64,000 nucleotides of DNA from Polytrichum commune (Eukaryota; Streptophyta; Polytrichopsida; Polytrichales; Polytrichaceae): the NCBI GenBank assembly GCA_950295325.1, contig OX485803.1, positions 44,531,554 through 44,595,553 of the forward strand. Direction: 5' to 3'. Position numbers and translations under genes: made by a program. Positions 21,936 to 31,799 of this stretch are shown one piece after another; within the stretch, counting starts at the first letter, position 1, and each line of letters begins with the position of its first letter. Under the pieces are notes generated by a model. The model was not told the origin of the DNA and did no database searches. It worked only from the letters and a program-made list of their open reading frames with translations.

Positions 21936-21971
21936 CTGCTCACCGCTCACCGCTCGCGTCCCACCGCTCAC
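21936..21971 (-). repeat. Right terminal inverted repeat
   Basis: CTGCTCACCGCTCACCGCTC followed by a slightly diverged CCACCGCTCAC is the inverse of the left terminus at 6876-6950. It marks the right edge of the 15-kb transposon. The left end carries more minisatellite units than the right. Confidence 0.75.
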
Positions 21972-22015
21972 ACGGTAGCGTCGTTGGGGCATCGACTCCA
22001 TTTGGTGGGGGTGAG

Positions 22016-22545
22016 TGTCGCGCACCTCTCCATGAGGAGTGCCCAAAACACCATGGGCACAAGGGGGACCCTAAAGTGACACATGGGACTTGTGGCGTTG
22101 TTGGTGAGAGGGCCCAAGTGATCCTAGTGTGGGTGAGGGCCCCGGGCATTGGGAACGCCTCCCACCCACAGAGAGTAGGAGGCACAAGGGTAAGGCCATT
22201 AGCTATGCGTAGCTTATGGCGTGTTGATTCTAGAATGCTCAAAAAAACCTCAATCGGAGGTGTGATCTAAGAGATATGGCAGTTTGACTAGGGCGCTCTC
22301 TCGGGACAGAGCCCTGGTACATCAATGGCCTGGGAGTGGCTCCCGAGACTGCCAAGGTTTGATCAGGCATAACTTCCTTGATATTTGCCCAAATGGGGCA
22401 AGTGAGTAGTCCATTGGCATCTACGTGAAACGTAAATAACGATAGAATGGTCTAATTTTAGCATCAAAGATCATATGAAGAAGTTATGGTATTCTGAAGA
22501 TGTTGGGGCTTCGAGCCCCAGCTGCTAAGGCCTTAAGAGGCCCCG
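22016..22545 (+). repeat. 5' part of an LTR, plus orientation
   Basis: About 525 bases match the first half of the LTR at 22876-23858 in inverse orientation. Shared text includes GAGTGCCCAAAACACCATGG, GAACGCCTCCCACCCAC and ATTAGCTATGCGTAGCT. It starts TGTCGCGCACC only 45 bases beyond the right TIR of the large transposon, and homology stops near 22545. Confidence 0.75.
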
Positions 22546-22587
22546 GGTGCCTCATTTGTACCAAGTTCATTCCGACATTATCACCTT

Positions 22588-22824
22588 TCAAGCTTTTAGG
22601 CGCATTCGATATTCTAACCCCTGAATATTTTTCGACATTTGTGGGAGCATTTTCAAAGGGTTTCCTCCATTTTCCTCACTGAATCCACCATCATCTCCAC
22701 CATTGTTATCATAATTAATGGTGTGGTCAAAATCCACTTGTACATGATCATTGTTCCAATTTGAGCGTCACAACCTTTCAGAAACTTCATGCTCACCATC
22801 ATCACCCGCACGTTTAATAGCCAT
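22588..22824 (-). pseudogene. Start of a retrotransposon gag frame
   Basis: The ATG at 22824 lies about 40 bases from the primer-binding site on the same strand. It encodes MAIKRAGDDGEHEVSERL, a TGA at 22768, then an Asn/Asp/Gly-rich stretch and MLPQMSKNIQGLEYRMRL. The position fits a gag N-terminus. It is cut off by the inverted LTR fragment. Confidence 0.5.
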
Positions 22825-22861
22825 CTCTTCCTCCAAGTTTTAGCTCAAAGATTGGACCCAT

Positions 22862-22873
22862 GCTTTGATACCA
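22862..22873 (-). promoter_or_regulatory. Primer-binding site (initiator tRNA-Met type)
   Basis: On the minus strand this reads TGGTATCAAAGC, one mismatch from the standard plant PBS TGGTATCAGAGC that pairs with the 3' end of initiator tRNA-Met. It sits two bases beyond the LTR end, which fixes the LTR boundary and orientation. Confidence 0.75.
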
Positions 22874-22875
22874 CA

Positions 22876-23858
22876 TGTCGCAACCCTCACTAGCTCCCCT
22901 TAACTAGCTTGGTCATCTTTTTTTCAATTTTAACAAGGATCATAAGTGCTAACCCTTCGCATCCCGCCATGCTAATCATTAGCTCCCCATACCGCAGACC
23001 TTATAGTTCATAGGAGGGGAACCAAACCCTCCTACTTTGATTTCAGGATTCACCCCTTAATCGATAACCAATTCATAGATGTGGACTTCCATGGATGGAA
23101 GTCCAATCTTATATTGACCATCGCGTTGCCGGAGCAACACTACAACAACCCGAACCATACTAGGCAATTATGCCCTCACATTGGGCCAATGCCCATGAAG
23201 GCCGTGCCGTTCGGCCTCAAGTGGGTTCGGCTATACCACCTCACCCATATAAATCTCTAGGACTTTTGGCAAGGCCCCTACTCCACCATCAAGAAACCTT
23301 TTGTCTCTCTCCCAAGAGTTGGGACCAAGTATACATTTTCCCTTAGCAGTTGGAGCTGGAAGCCCCCAGCAGCTTCAGGCCACCATAACTTCCTTGTATG
23401 CTATCTAATGCTTAGAAACAACCACTCCACTATCATCTACGCTTCATGTAGATACCGATGAACTCCTCATTTGTTCCATTCGGGCAAATAGTGAAGAAGT
23501 TATGCATGTTAAAACCTTGGCAGTCTTGGGAGTCACTCCCAGGCCACTTCTATACCAGGACGTTGTCACAGGACAGCGCCCCACTCAAATTGCCATATCT
23601 CCTAGCTCACACTCCGATTGAGGTGTTCTTGAGCATTCTAGAATCAACACGACATGAGCTACGCATAGCTAATGGCCTTGCCCTCGTGACTCCTAATCTC
23701 CGTGGGTGGGAGGCGTTCCTAACGCCCAGGGCCCTCACCCACACTAGAATCACTTGGGCCCTCTCACCAATGGCACCACAAGTCTCAAGTGTCACTCCAG
23801 GGTCCCCCTTGTGCCCATGGTGTTTTGGGCACTCTTCATGAAGAGGTGCGCAATAACA
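22876..23858 (-). repeat. 5' LTR of a retrotransposon, minus orientation (983 bp)
   Basis: Read on the minus strand it begins TGTTATTGCGCACC and ends GGTTGCGACA (TGT...ACA), followed by the primer-binding site and a gag start. It is the complete reference copy for the fragment at 22016-22545. No polymerase domain follows, because the internal region is truncated. Confidence 0.7.
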
Positions 23859-24019
23859 ATGTTGTCACTAATTTCTAATATATGTTGGATTCATGAAAGA
23901 AGGAGTCCATTTGAGGAGGACCAAGATCTAAACCTTGATATAGAGATCATTTGCATCATTTAATGACTTCACATGGGAAAGTATCAAGGATGCATAGAAT
24001 GAATGGAAAGGCCTATACA

Positions 24020-24575
24020 AATAAGACCTAGGAATGCAAATGTTATTTAAAGTGAAATTATGAAGGACATATGACCTAGAAATGATATTGCAGTTGTGAT
24101 TATAGTCCTTTAAAGGTGGAATGTAGGACCAAGAACTAGGGAGTCCATTGTAGAAGACATGTAGGATCAAGGAGTCCATCACAAAATGGCATTTAGGACT
24201 TGAGAATATCTAGGGGCTTCATTTTCAAAAGGCATCTAGGACATGGAAATGACTAAGGGGTCCATTAAAAATGGTATCTAGGACTTGAGAATAACTAGGG
24301 AGTCCATTACATAAGGCATGTGGGACACAGAAATGACTAGGGAGTCCATTACAAATGGTAACTATGGCTTGGGAATACCTAGGAAGTCCATGACACATGG
24401 CAAGTAGGACAACTAAGGAGTGCATTACAAATGACATGTAGGACCTAGGAATGATTAGGTAGAGAGTTCCAAATAATATTTAGGACCCAGAAACATCCAA
24501 GGACTCCACCACACATGGTAAGTAACACCTAAAAATGATTGAGGCTCCAAATCTTTTACATTTAGGACCTCCGAA
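24020..24575. repeat. Degenerate ~44-bp tandem repeat
   Basis: Units resemble TAGGACTTGAGAATAACTAG followed by GGAGTCCATTACAAATGGCA, repeated about a dozen times with drift. The array has no coding frame. Confidence 0.7.
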
Positions 24576-24582
24576 TGACAAA

Positions 24583-24960
24583 GACAAATTCAACTTGTAA
24601 GTCACAAAAATTATAACCTCAGTGCTACTGAGGGTTTTGTAATATTTTTGACTTCCAAGTCAATTACATGGTTTATTGACGGTATCACTTTGATAATGAA
24701 ATCCCAATCAAGTTTTTATTTACTCAATGGAAGTGAACATATATATTGGATTTTACACCTTGAAGGTGAAGTGCACTCAATATGGATTTGTAGTCAAGCG
24801 GTCTTCAAAAACGCAAGGGCAATGTTTTTTTTTCGAAGTTGGGTGAGGTGGGCAACAATTTTCGGTCGGGTTCAAAATTTTCCCGGGAGGGTTGCTCCCG
24901 CCCGGATCTGACACCCTTGAAAGTTCGTAGGGGAGTGTTTAATGTCTGACACTATCCGGC
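24583..24960. repeat. Right-half copy of the TIR element at 25172-25852
   Basis: This stretch matches 25465-25850 in direct orientation: TTATAACCTCRGTGCTA, GTAATATTTTTGACTTCCAA, TTACTCAATGGAAGTGAACA, GAAGTGCACTCAATATG. It ends AAGTTCGTAGGGGAGTG, like the right terminus of that element. The left half is missing. Confidence 0.65.
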
Positions 24961-25009
24961 GAGAACTGACAACTAGTTACAGATGAACCGGTTGACTTCA
25001 AGAGAATTA

Positions 25010-25130
25010 CCGATCATTTTAGAAGAATCTATAAAAAAAAAATCTCGAATGAAAGAAAGGAAAATTGAAAATTGTCAACATGTAACCGGTTGGATTTAGA
25101 ATCACTAGGATCTTGACCGACTATGCCCAA
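25010..25130. repeat. Dispersed repeat shared with 47811-47945
   Basis: Both copies carry CAACATGTAACCGGTTGGA, then GGATYTTGACCGA or GGATTTCGACCGA, then TTATGCCCAA or TATGCCCAA. The second copy lies in intron 2 of the transporter gene. Confidence 0.6.
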
Positions 25131-25171
25131 AAACTTCCCGGGCGCTGTTTGGAGTCATTCTTCTTTTTTAC

Positions 25172-25852
25172 GGGGGATGTTAAATACCCCCCCACAAACT
25201 TTTCAGGGGGGAATATCCTGTCAAGGGCAGTAAATATAATTTATGATTAATTAGGCTTAATTAATTTGGTAAGCATATTTTCTGATTTAATTCGGCTTAA
25301 TTAGGATTAATCAGAATATATTAGACTTAGTTGCATTTAATCTTACTTAACTAGTTTAAATGCATATGAAAACTTTGTGATAGTAGAAGGTATTAACTAT
25401 ATTATATATTATATTAAACTATTCAAAAATAAAAACATATCATTAATTTTAGTTTCATTTTAGAATGACAAAGTCCCTTTCAATTGTAAGTGACAAAAAT
25501 TATAACCTCGGTGCTAATGAGGATTTTGTAATATTTTTGACTTCCAAGTTAATTACATGCTTTATTGGCGGTTTCACGTTGAAAATGAAAACTAGTCAAT
25601 TGCTTATTTACTCAATGGAAGTGAACATATATATATTGGATTTGAGACCTTGAAAATGAAGTGCACTCAATATGGGATTTGTGGACAAGTAGCCTTAAAA
25701 AATGCAAGTACAATAGTTTTTTCGAAGTCGGGCGGGCGGGCAGCAGTTTTCGGTCGGGTGCAGAAAAATGGACGGACGACTGCCCCTGACAGAATATGCC
25801 CCCCCCCCCCCCCCCCCCCCAAAAGTTCGTGGGGGGGTATTTAACGTCCCCC
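25172..25852. mobile_element. ~680-bp non-autonomous TIR element
   Basis: The left end GGGGGATGTTAAATACCCCC and following CACAAACTTTTCAGG are repeated in inverse at the right end (AAAAGTTCGTGGGGGGGTAT then TTAACGTCCCCC). The arms are about 60-70 bp and also share CTGTCAAGGGCAGT versus ACTGCCCCTGACAG. The flanks (TTCTTTTTT and TTCTTTTCT) may be an imperfect 9-bp duplication. A run of about 22 C lies inside the right arm and may be mis-sized. Confidence 0.6.
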
Positions 25853-25893
25853 TTCTTTTCTCTTCTCCTCTTCAATAAACAGATGCTGGCAGC

Positions 25894-25915
25894 CATATAT
25901 ATATATATATATATA
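25894..25915. repeat. (AT)n microsatellite
   Basis: About eleven AT dinucleotides immediately follow the TIR element and precede the next duplication. Confidence 0.9.
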
Positions 25916-25977
25916 CACAGGATAAGACGAGCTTCCCTCCTCCAAGACTTGTCAGGATCAGTGGCCATGCTCCCGAC

Positions 25978-26440
25978 GTGCAAAGGCCAAGTACTCAAGT
26001 GCGGATGTGATGTGGCCCGAAAGGGTGTAAATCAACGTATGATTTTGTCCTTGGCTTTTGGCAATGAAATAAAATGATTTCATTCGATTCAATAAATAAA
26101 ATAAAATAGAATATGAAATTGTGTCCTTGATTTGCTTTTTAGTAAGGTGAATAACCATCATGATAGGAAATTGACAGAAGGAAGTTTGCGTAGATGAATA
26201 GATGGAGAGACATGCAAGGACAATGTACTCACGTGGAGATGAGATGTGGCCCAAAAGGGATGTAACCAATGTATGATTGTCCTTGGCTTTTGGCAATGGA
26301 ATGGAATATTTCATTTGTCTCAATCAATAATATATATGCAATTTTGTCCTTGATTTGCTTTCTAGTAAGGTGAATAAGCATCATGGTAGGAGATCAATCG
26401 AAGGAAGTTTGAGTGGATGAAGAGGTGTGTTACATTCTAG
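25978..26440. repeat. Tandem duplication, 234 bp period
   Basis: TGTGGCCCGAAAGG recurs 234 bases later as TGTGGCCCAAAAGG. Shared text includes CCTTGGCTTTTGGCAATG, TTTGTCCTTGATTTGCTTT and TAGTAAGGTGAATAA. A diverged single copy of part of the unit appears near 54790-54850. Confidence 0.75.
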
Positions 26441-27239
26441 AAGATATTGACCCCTTTAGAACATTCCGGTGCATAGGATAGGTGCCTCTACTATGATGGA
26501 GACAATGGTACTTGTGATGATCCATGTTTTCAATCGTACTAGGCTCCAAAATAAATACGGTTTGTTTTTCTTTGTTTTTCTTCTACTTTTTGCATAGTTT
26601 GTCATACGCATCTTATACCTTACTATAAAGTATGGACTAAGTGATTCTAAGATCTTGGAAGCTTGAACGGGTTGCTGCATAAAACCTTTTGGATGCCCTC
26701 CCCTTTGGACCGTTTGATCTTGGGGATCAACAACCTAGATCGAGGGCAAGAAAACACGAGGATTATGCTTTATGGATTACAAGAACACAAAGCCTCTCCT
26801 CCTACAAAGCTCGGGGCCTCAATCCTAATGGGCCATCCCCCTCCCCTTCAACCTTTTATCTCACTTTTGAGAAATGCCCAAGTTTGTTTCTCATGACTTT
26901 GAGTGTGAGCTCAGGCTCCTCACAAGGTAAATTTTTGACTAATAAAATTTACTTAAGTATCGTTTTTTGTTTGAAGATGGCAAGAAAACGCATACAAATT
27001 GTTTGCATATAAGGTAGACCAATCTTAAATGATTTTTTCTTTCATGTTTGTTATGAAATACAACTTAGATTCACGAACGTCAAATTATGGTTGATCCACA
27101 AATGTGGATGGAGAAGTAATGCTCAATTGCAAAGAGTTTTGGATATTCAAAGTGATATGAAATTTCAAAGGTGACAGCCATGGAGCCATGGGGTTGCCAT
27201 GACACAGTCCCATTTGTGTTGAGTACTTATCGAGTCCAA

Positions 27240-27400
27240 AATGTTTGAGAAACGTTAAGCACCTAATCCAATCTTTTTTTTAAAGTTTAAACACATGACT
27301 TTTTTAAGGCCATTCTTAGATCCACACCCAACCGTGCACTATTCAAATTCATGTGTCCTTTTTAGAGATAAGTAACCAAATTAGAGTCCCAGTTACCTTC
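27240..27400 (-). repeat. Copy of a ~180-bp dispersed repeat family
   Basis: On the minus strand it reads GGGTGTGGATCTAAGAATGG, ATGTGTTTAAA and AGATTGGATTAGGTGCTTAA. The same order of blocks occurs at six other places in this window (36185, 45705, 46570, 55575, 57655, 58060). No coding capacity. Confidence 0.6.
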
Positions 27401-27872
27401 CAAAAAAATAAATCAAATTACTCAAACACTACATTCATGTGTTTAAGAGCTCAATTTTTACATCTTATAATGCAAGGAAACCATGTATTGAGTTTCACTC
27501 ATATAAACTCCATACCAAGATATTATACAACAAAATCATGTCCCAAGGCTCAGAACTAACTTCTTCTCAATGCACTTATTGTAATTTGCATGCTATAATT
27601 GCATCAAACTTGCATGCCAAAAAGAGGTCCGAAATTTGCTTAGCCTAATTTACATGCATGACTATACAATTCGGTCAAATATAGCATGCATTGAATGCAG
27701 TGAAATCTCTTGAGCATAAGTTAAATCTCAGCGTTGGGAAGCGATTTCATTTTATAATACTTAGGTCAATCTGTGATAAGCTGTACCACTGCGGAGAGCA
27801 TGTGGGCGAAGAGGTACTTCATTCATACTTGCTCCATATGGAGGGGGCCATTTATATGTGTCTATCTAGCTA

Positions 27873-28744
27873 CAGTCAGGACTCTATAAATGTTGCACGT
27901 CGGGAGTAGCAAACAATAACATATATAGAATGATAACAAGTAACACTTATAGAATTCATACCCATGATTAATAACATTTATAGAAATAAATAATGAAAGT
28001 ACAAATGATATTACATAATTCAACTAAACTAATTGAAAGAAATAATCTATATAGTACTAACTTGACGTGATTCTTCCAACTAAACTAACTGAAAGAAAGA
28101 GTCTACAGTAGTATGACGAGAAGCTTCCAAATGATGAGATGAAACTTCCTTATGGAGCCTTTGAATGCTCCTAATGTGTGATAGGGCATCATTTGGTCTT
28201 TGTTCAAAGTAATTCTTCAAAGTCTCTAGAGAACACTCAACAACACTAAATCCTACAACTTCTTCTACCACATCAACCATCACCTCATCAACATCAATTT
28301 CTTGATATCCTGAGGAATACATATCCAAAAACTCCTCATCGGTAGGTTCATAGGGGTTTGTTTAAATCAAACTCCATCTCATAATTGAGGTATTCATGAG
28401 CATTCATCACGTCACCCACCTCACTATCAGATGACAACAACGTCAATCAATGAAGTAGAGTAGCAACTTCATCAACCTCTACCAAGCGCCTAGCTTCCTC
28501 TATCTCCCACTCAATAGAGATCGAAAGAACACCTGTGTGCCTCCAACAATTTTGAATTGTTCGCAAAGAATATGGGATAAATGTGAATACATGTTTAAAA
28601 TGTATGTTCTCATATATTATTACCTTGATTTTCTCAAAATTAACATTTATAGATGTGCAATTAACAAAGAAGGGGGAGTAAAATTTTCTTAACATAAATG
28701 AAATTATAACGCTTATAGGGGTAACACTTATAGAGTCTTGACTG
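27873..28744 (-). mobile_element. 872-bp pogo/Tigger-type element, internally deleted
   Basis: The left end CAGTCAGGACTCTATAAATG and the right end, read inverted, CAGTCAAGACTCTATAAGTG form terminal inverted repeats. The element is flanked by TA on both sides (27871-27872, 28745-28746), as expected for Tc1/mariner-pogo insertion. It keeps the C-terminal part of a transposase gene on the minus strand and lacks the catalytic core. Confidence 0.75.
28080..28445 (-). pseudogene. C-terminus of a pogo/Tigger (CENP-B-like) transposase
   Basis: The minus strand encodes SSDSEVGDVMNAHEYLNYEM, then after a frame change near 28350 DEEFLDMYSSGYQEIDVDEV, an acidic stretch, LKNYFEQRPNDALSHI and HTTVDSFFQ before a TAG at 28080. 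The acidic tail plus a T(T/I)DSFF end is typical of Tigger/jerky-like transposases. The DDE core is missing, so it is an inert fragment of the surrounding pogo element. Confidence 0.55.
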
Positions 28745-28758
28745 TACCACTAAAGACT

Positions 28759-28937
28759 AATGAACATAACATTATTCACATCCATGACAATGTTTTGTGG
28801 GACTGACAATATTCCACATAATATTCTTGGATATTTCCCACATTCAGTTTGAATGTGGGAAATATTCGGGAGTATATTGTGGAGTATTGTCAGTGCCACA
28901 GAAGACTGTTATGAATCTGAATAATGTTATGAAGAGG
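28759..28937. repeat. ~180-bp near-perfect hairpin
   Basis: Arms of about 88 bases flank a 3-base loop centred at 28848. The inner 50 bases pair almost fully (ATATTTCCCACATTCA with TGAATGTGGGAAATAT, and GACAATATTCCACA with TGTGGAGTATTGTC). The outer arm pairs CATAACATTATTCA with TGAATAATGTTATG. It lies 14 bases from the pogo element. It could be a foldback MITE or a hairpin RNA source. No TSD is evident. Confidence 0.75.
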
Positions 28938-29164
28938 ATACACTCATATTTGAGGCAATATTTAAGATTGAGAATATTAACCTTCAATCAATGTGATTAC
29001 CATTTCTTTTTTGATAATTGTGTTATTTCATGATTACGACCTCTGCGAAGTTGAAAAATCAAAGTCTGATACTTACTCAATAAGTTTCAAGGATTGTGAA
29101 AAAAGGGTGATGCATGACACAATTTTGGTGGACCTTATCATAGTTGGAGTCTCGACCCATCTTG

Positions 29165-29205
29165 GTATAGGTTTTTCTTTTAAAATATATATATATATAT
29201 ATAAG
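29165..29205. repeat. AT-rich microsatellite
   Basis: ATATATATATATATATATA lies within otherwise ordinary AT-rich sequence. No other signal. Confidence 0.7.
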
Positions 29206-29484
29206 ATAGTTTCTTGGCATGCAAAAAAGTAAAATTTGGGTATCAAACACATAATCCTCAAGTAATTTGCACGTTTTTTGGAAATGTGAAAACAAGTTTG
29301 TGTGATTTTCTGCTATCTTAACAAGAAAAATGATATTCAAGTATTTATGTATTTATGTATTTATTTTAAGCATCACATTGTAAAGAGCATGAGCTCACAT
29401 GCAAGGTCAAAAAAAAAAACCTTGGTCACTTCTCAAAAATGAGATGAAAGGATGGAGGGGAAGAAGGAGGGCCCATCATGAAGA

Positions 29485-29578
29485 GTTGGGTGAACCAACC
29501 CATATACTCGTTCCTTGTTGGATGCCTAAACCCTGGCCTCCAAGGCACCAGTGTACGGGTTGGTTCACCCTAGCCCAT
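29485..29578. repeat. Dispersed repeat, copy 1 (second at 30905-31035)
   Basis: Both copies carry CTYGTTCCTTGTTGGATGCC, TAAACCCT and GTACGGGTTGGTT. The ends GTGAACCAACCC and GGGTTGGTTCAC are inverted repeats of each other. The second copy has an internal duplication of CCCTTGCTTCC around a poly-A run. Confidence 0.6.
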
Positions 29579-29606
29579 TGGGAATGAGGTCCCAAGCGCA
29601 GAGGGA

Positions 29607-29696
29607 GGGAAAGCTTTTTGGGGTGATGATGGAATTCTCATATCTTTGGGTGGGAAAGCTTCTTGGGGTGATGATGGAATTCTCATATCTTTGGGT
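29607..29696. repeat. Exact-type tandem duplication, 45 bp period
   Basis: Two copies of GGGAAAGCTTYTTGGGGTGA followed by TGATGGAATTCTCATATCTT differ by a single base, so the duplication is recent. Confidence 0.85.
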
Positions 29697-30904
29697 GGGT
29701 CCACACTCAAAAGAATGTGAGCACTATTAGGATTTGTTTATTGATGTCTATCACTACAATCTAACGACACTCGATAATACGACAACCTCGATATATTGAC
29801 ACAAATGTTGTAAACCACACTGTCTAGTTGAGATCTACCTCTGTAATATGATCCTATTGAACCCCCAAAATGTCACATTATAGAGGTAATAAATGCACAT
29901 ATGGTGGGTCCACCCAAGCATTAGTACAAAGTTATTAATAAATTAAAGAACTTTCACATATGAAATGTGGATTAAATTTTATTTTTAATGTATAATGATG
30001 TTAGAACATGGGAACAAATGGAACTAGGTTCTCTATCTCAAAAGCTAATCAAGAGACTTATTAATTTTTGTGTCTCTTTCGCAACAATTTTTCACCTAAA
30101 CCCTTAACCATGGTGCACAATCTACTTTTAAGACTTTTCAACTCAATATTTATCATATTGCTTTAGTATGCATATCGTTGGAAAGCTCTTGAAATCTCGC
30201 TTCTTTTGATGTTGTGTTTGTCCGGTTGTGAGTTGTATTGACAAGGTTATGAGCATTTGAAGGTATGTTAAGTTTCTGCAATTGATTTCTAAAGAACGGT
30301 CTACTTTTATAGATCTTCCTCATCTGCACATTGTTGGAATAAATGTTCATCTACCATAAATTTCAAGAAAATTAGTGCATGCTCTAAGGTGTTTGTAGAG
30401 TGATTCAAAACTATATGCAAACACATGCTTGTCAACATGACATTACTCAACCCTATGGTTGAGTTCTGTTCTTATATTTAGCATCTAACATGGACCTCCA
30501 TTGTCTTGCCTTTATGGGAAGAAACTAACGCTCGTATGAATAACATGAATAAGTTGAAACTTTCAATGAATAATGCTACTATGAATATAGTTTTAGCAAA
30601 TAATGTCGAGATGAACAATGCTTCCAAGATCTTTTGGTGGCACTAATTTTGTAGCGTAAAAAATATAGTATCACCTTCACTAATTTCCCACAAGCAGTCT
30701 TAGCCCTCCATCACTAATTGGGATGATCAATGTAGTGGGAGTTCCATGAACAAATCAATCCCATGCTACTTTCCAAGACTCATCTCATTTAAATGGAAGG
30801 AAACATGATCCCAAGTTGCCACTAGTCGTGTAATCCATGTGATTTGACATGTTATCCTACTCAATACTACATGTGACACTAAGTCCATGTCTGAATCTTT
30901 CTCT

Positions 30905-31035
30905 AGAAGTTAGGCAAACCATCCCATACACTTGTTCCTTGTTGGATGCCTAAACCCTTGCTTCCGTGTCTCAAAAAAAAAAAAAAAACCCTTGCTTCCG
31001 AGGAACCAATGTACGGGTTGGTTTGCTTTAGCCCT
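30905..31035. repeat. Dispersed repeat, copy 2
   Basis: See 29485-29578. A run of about 16 A splits two copies of ACCCTTGCTTCC, which looks like a small insertion or retro-insertion scar. Confidence 0.55.
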
Positions 31036-31799
31036 TTCTCTACATACCATACAACCAAAGTTAAAATGTTATGAACTTTAAGTGAAGGTGAAGTGAAGGT
31101 ACTTGCCAATATGTACTGTTGTGTGTTTGGGGTGTGATTGGCAGTGAATGTAACATGGAATCTGTACAGTTGTAGACCGAGAATCTAATGTACAATGTTT
31201 CCGATCCCCACTATGTTTTCAGATCTTGTCTCCAACTTTAGAATGAATCTCTCAATGGATTCTTAAACCCATTGGCATAGGGGGATCCCAATGTGAGAGG
31301 CTTTCAAAAATATCAGGGAGTCATGAAAAGCGTAAAAAATAATAATATTCTATCAGCTACTTGGTCGTCGAACTATGCGAACCACGGTGAGGAAGCACCA
31401 CTTGCATGTGAACTTGAACCAATTCTTGAATAGTTGCCTATAGTGAGTAGGAGAAATTATTCTTAAGTAGAATAGTCATTAACTTACGGCAACATTTAGG
31501 ACACATTTTCTTGGGAAAGCAAAGTTGAAATAATTATGTTGTCATTAAGAATCTATAACACAAGTTACAATATCTTAATGAAACATAGCAATTCATGATA
31601 TCCAAGACATTGAAGGTGAGCTCTAAAAGTACACTACACCCATTCATGATATTTTGTGTCACATGCATAATAGTGTCACTTACTCTATTTTGAGGCGTAT
31701 CCTAGGTTACACTAATGATCAACAACTTCACTATTACGGTCGTTTCATGACACTTGGCATTCATGTGTGCTTACTAATACAATTTTCCTTCTGTGTCTC

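Larger units (their letters stand above)
6876..21971. mobile_element. ~15.1-kb MULE-type DNA transposon with transposase and ParB-like/methyltransferase genes
   Basis: The left end (GTGAGCGGTGAGCGATGAGC...) and right end (...GCTCACCGCTCACCGCTC...CCGCTCAC) are inverted copies of a short minisatellite, and both run into GTGAGCAGAAAA on the inner side. Between them lie a minus-strand multi-exon gene (16954 to 7287) and a plus-strand transposase (17726 to 21406), transcribed divergently from a ~770-bp gap. I find no clean 8-9 bp target-site duplication: the left flank is TGCTACGAT and the right flank ACGGTAGCG. The exact borders are therefore uncertain by some tens of bases. Transposase type (DDE plus SWIM finger) and TIRs suit the MULE superfamily. 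Both genes carry disabling changes, so this copy is probably immobile unless helped in trans. Confidence 0.75.
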
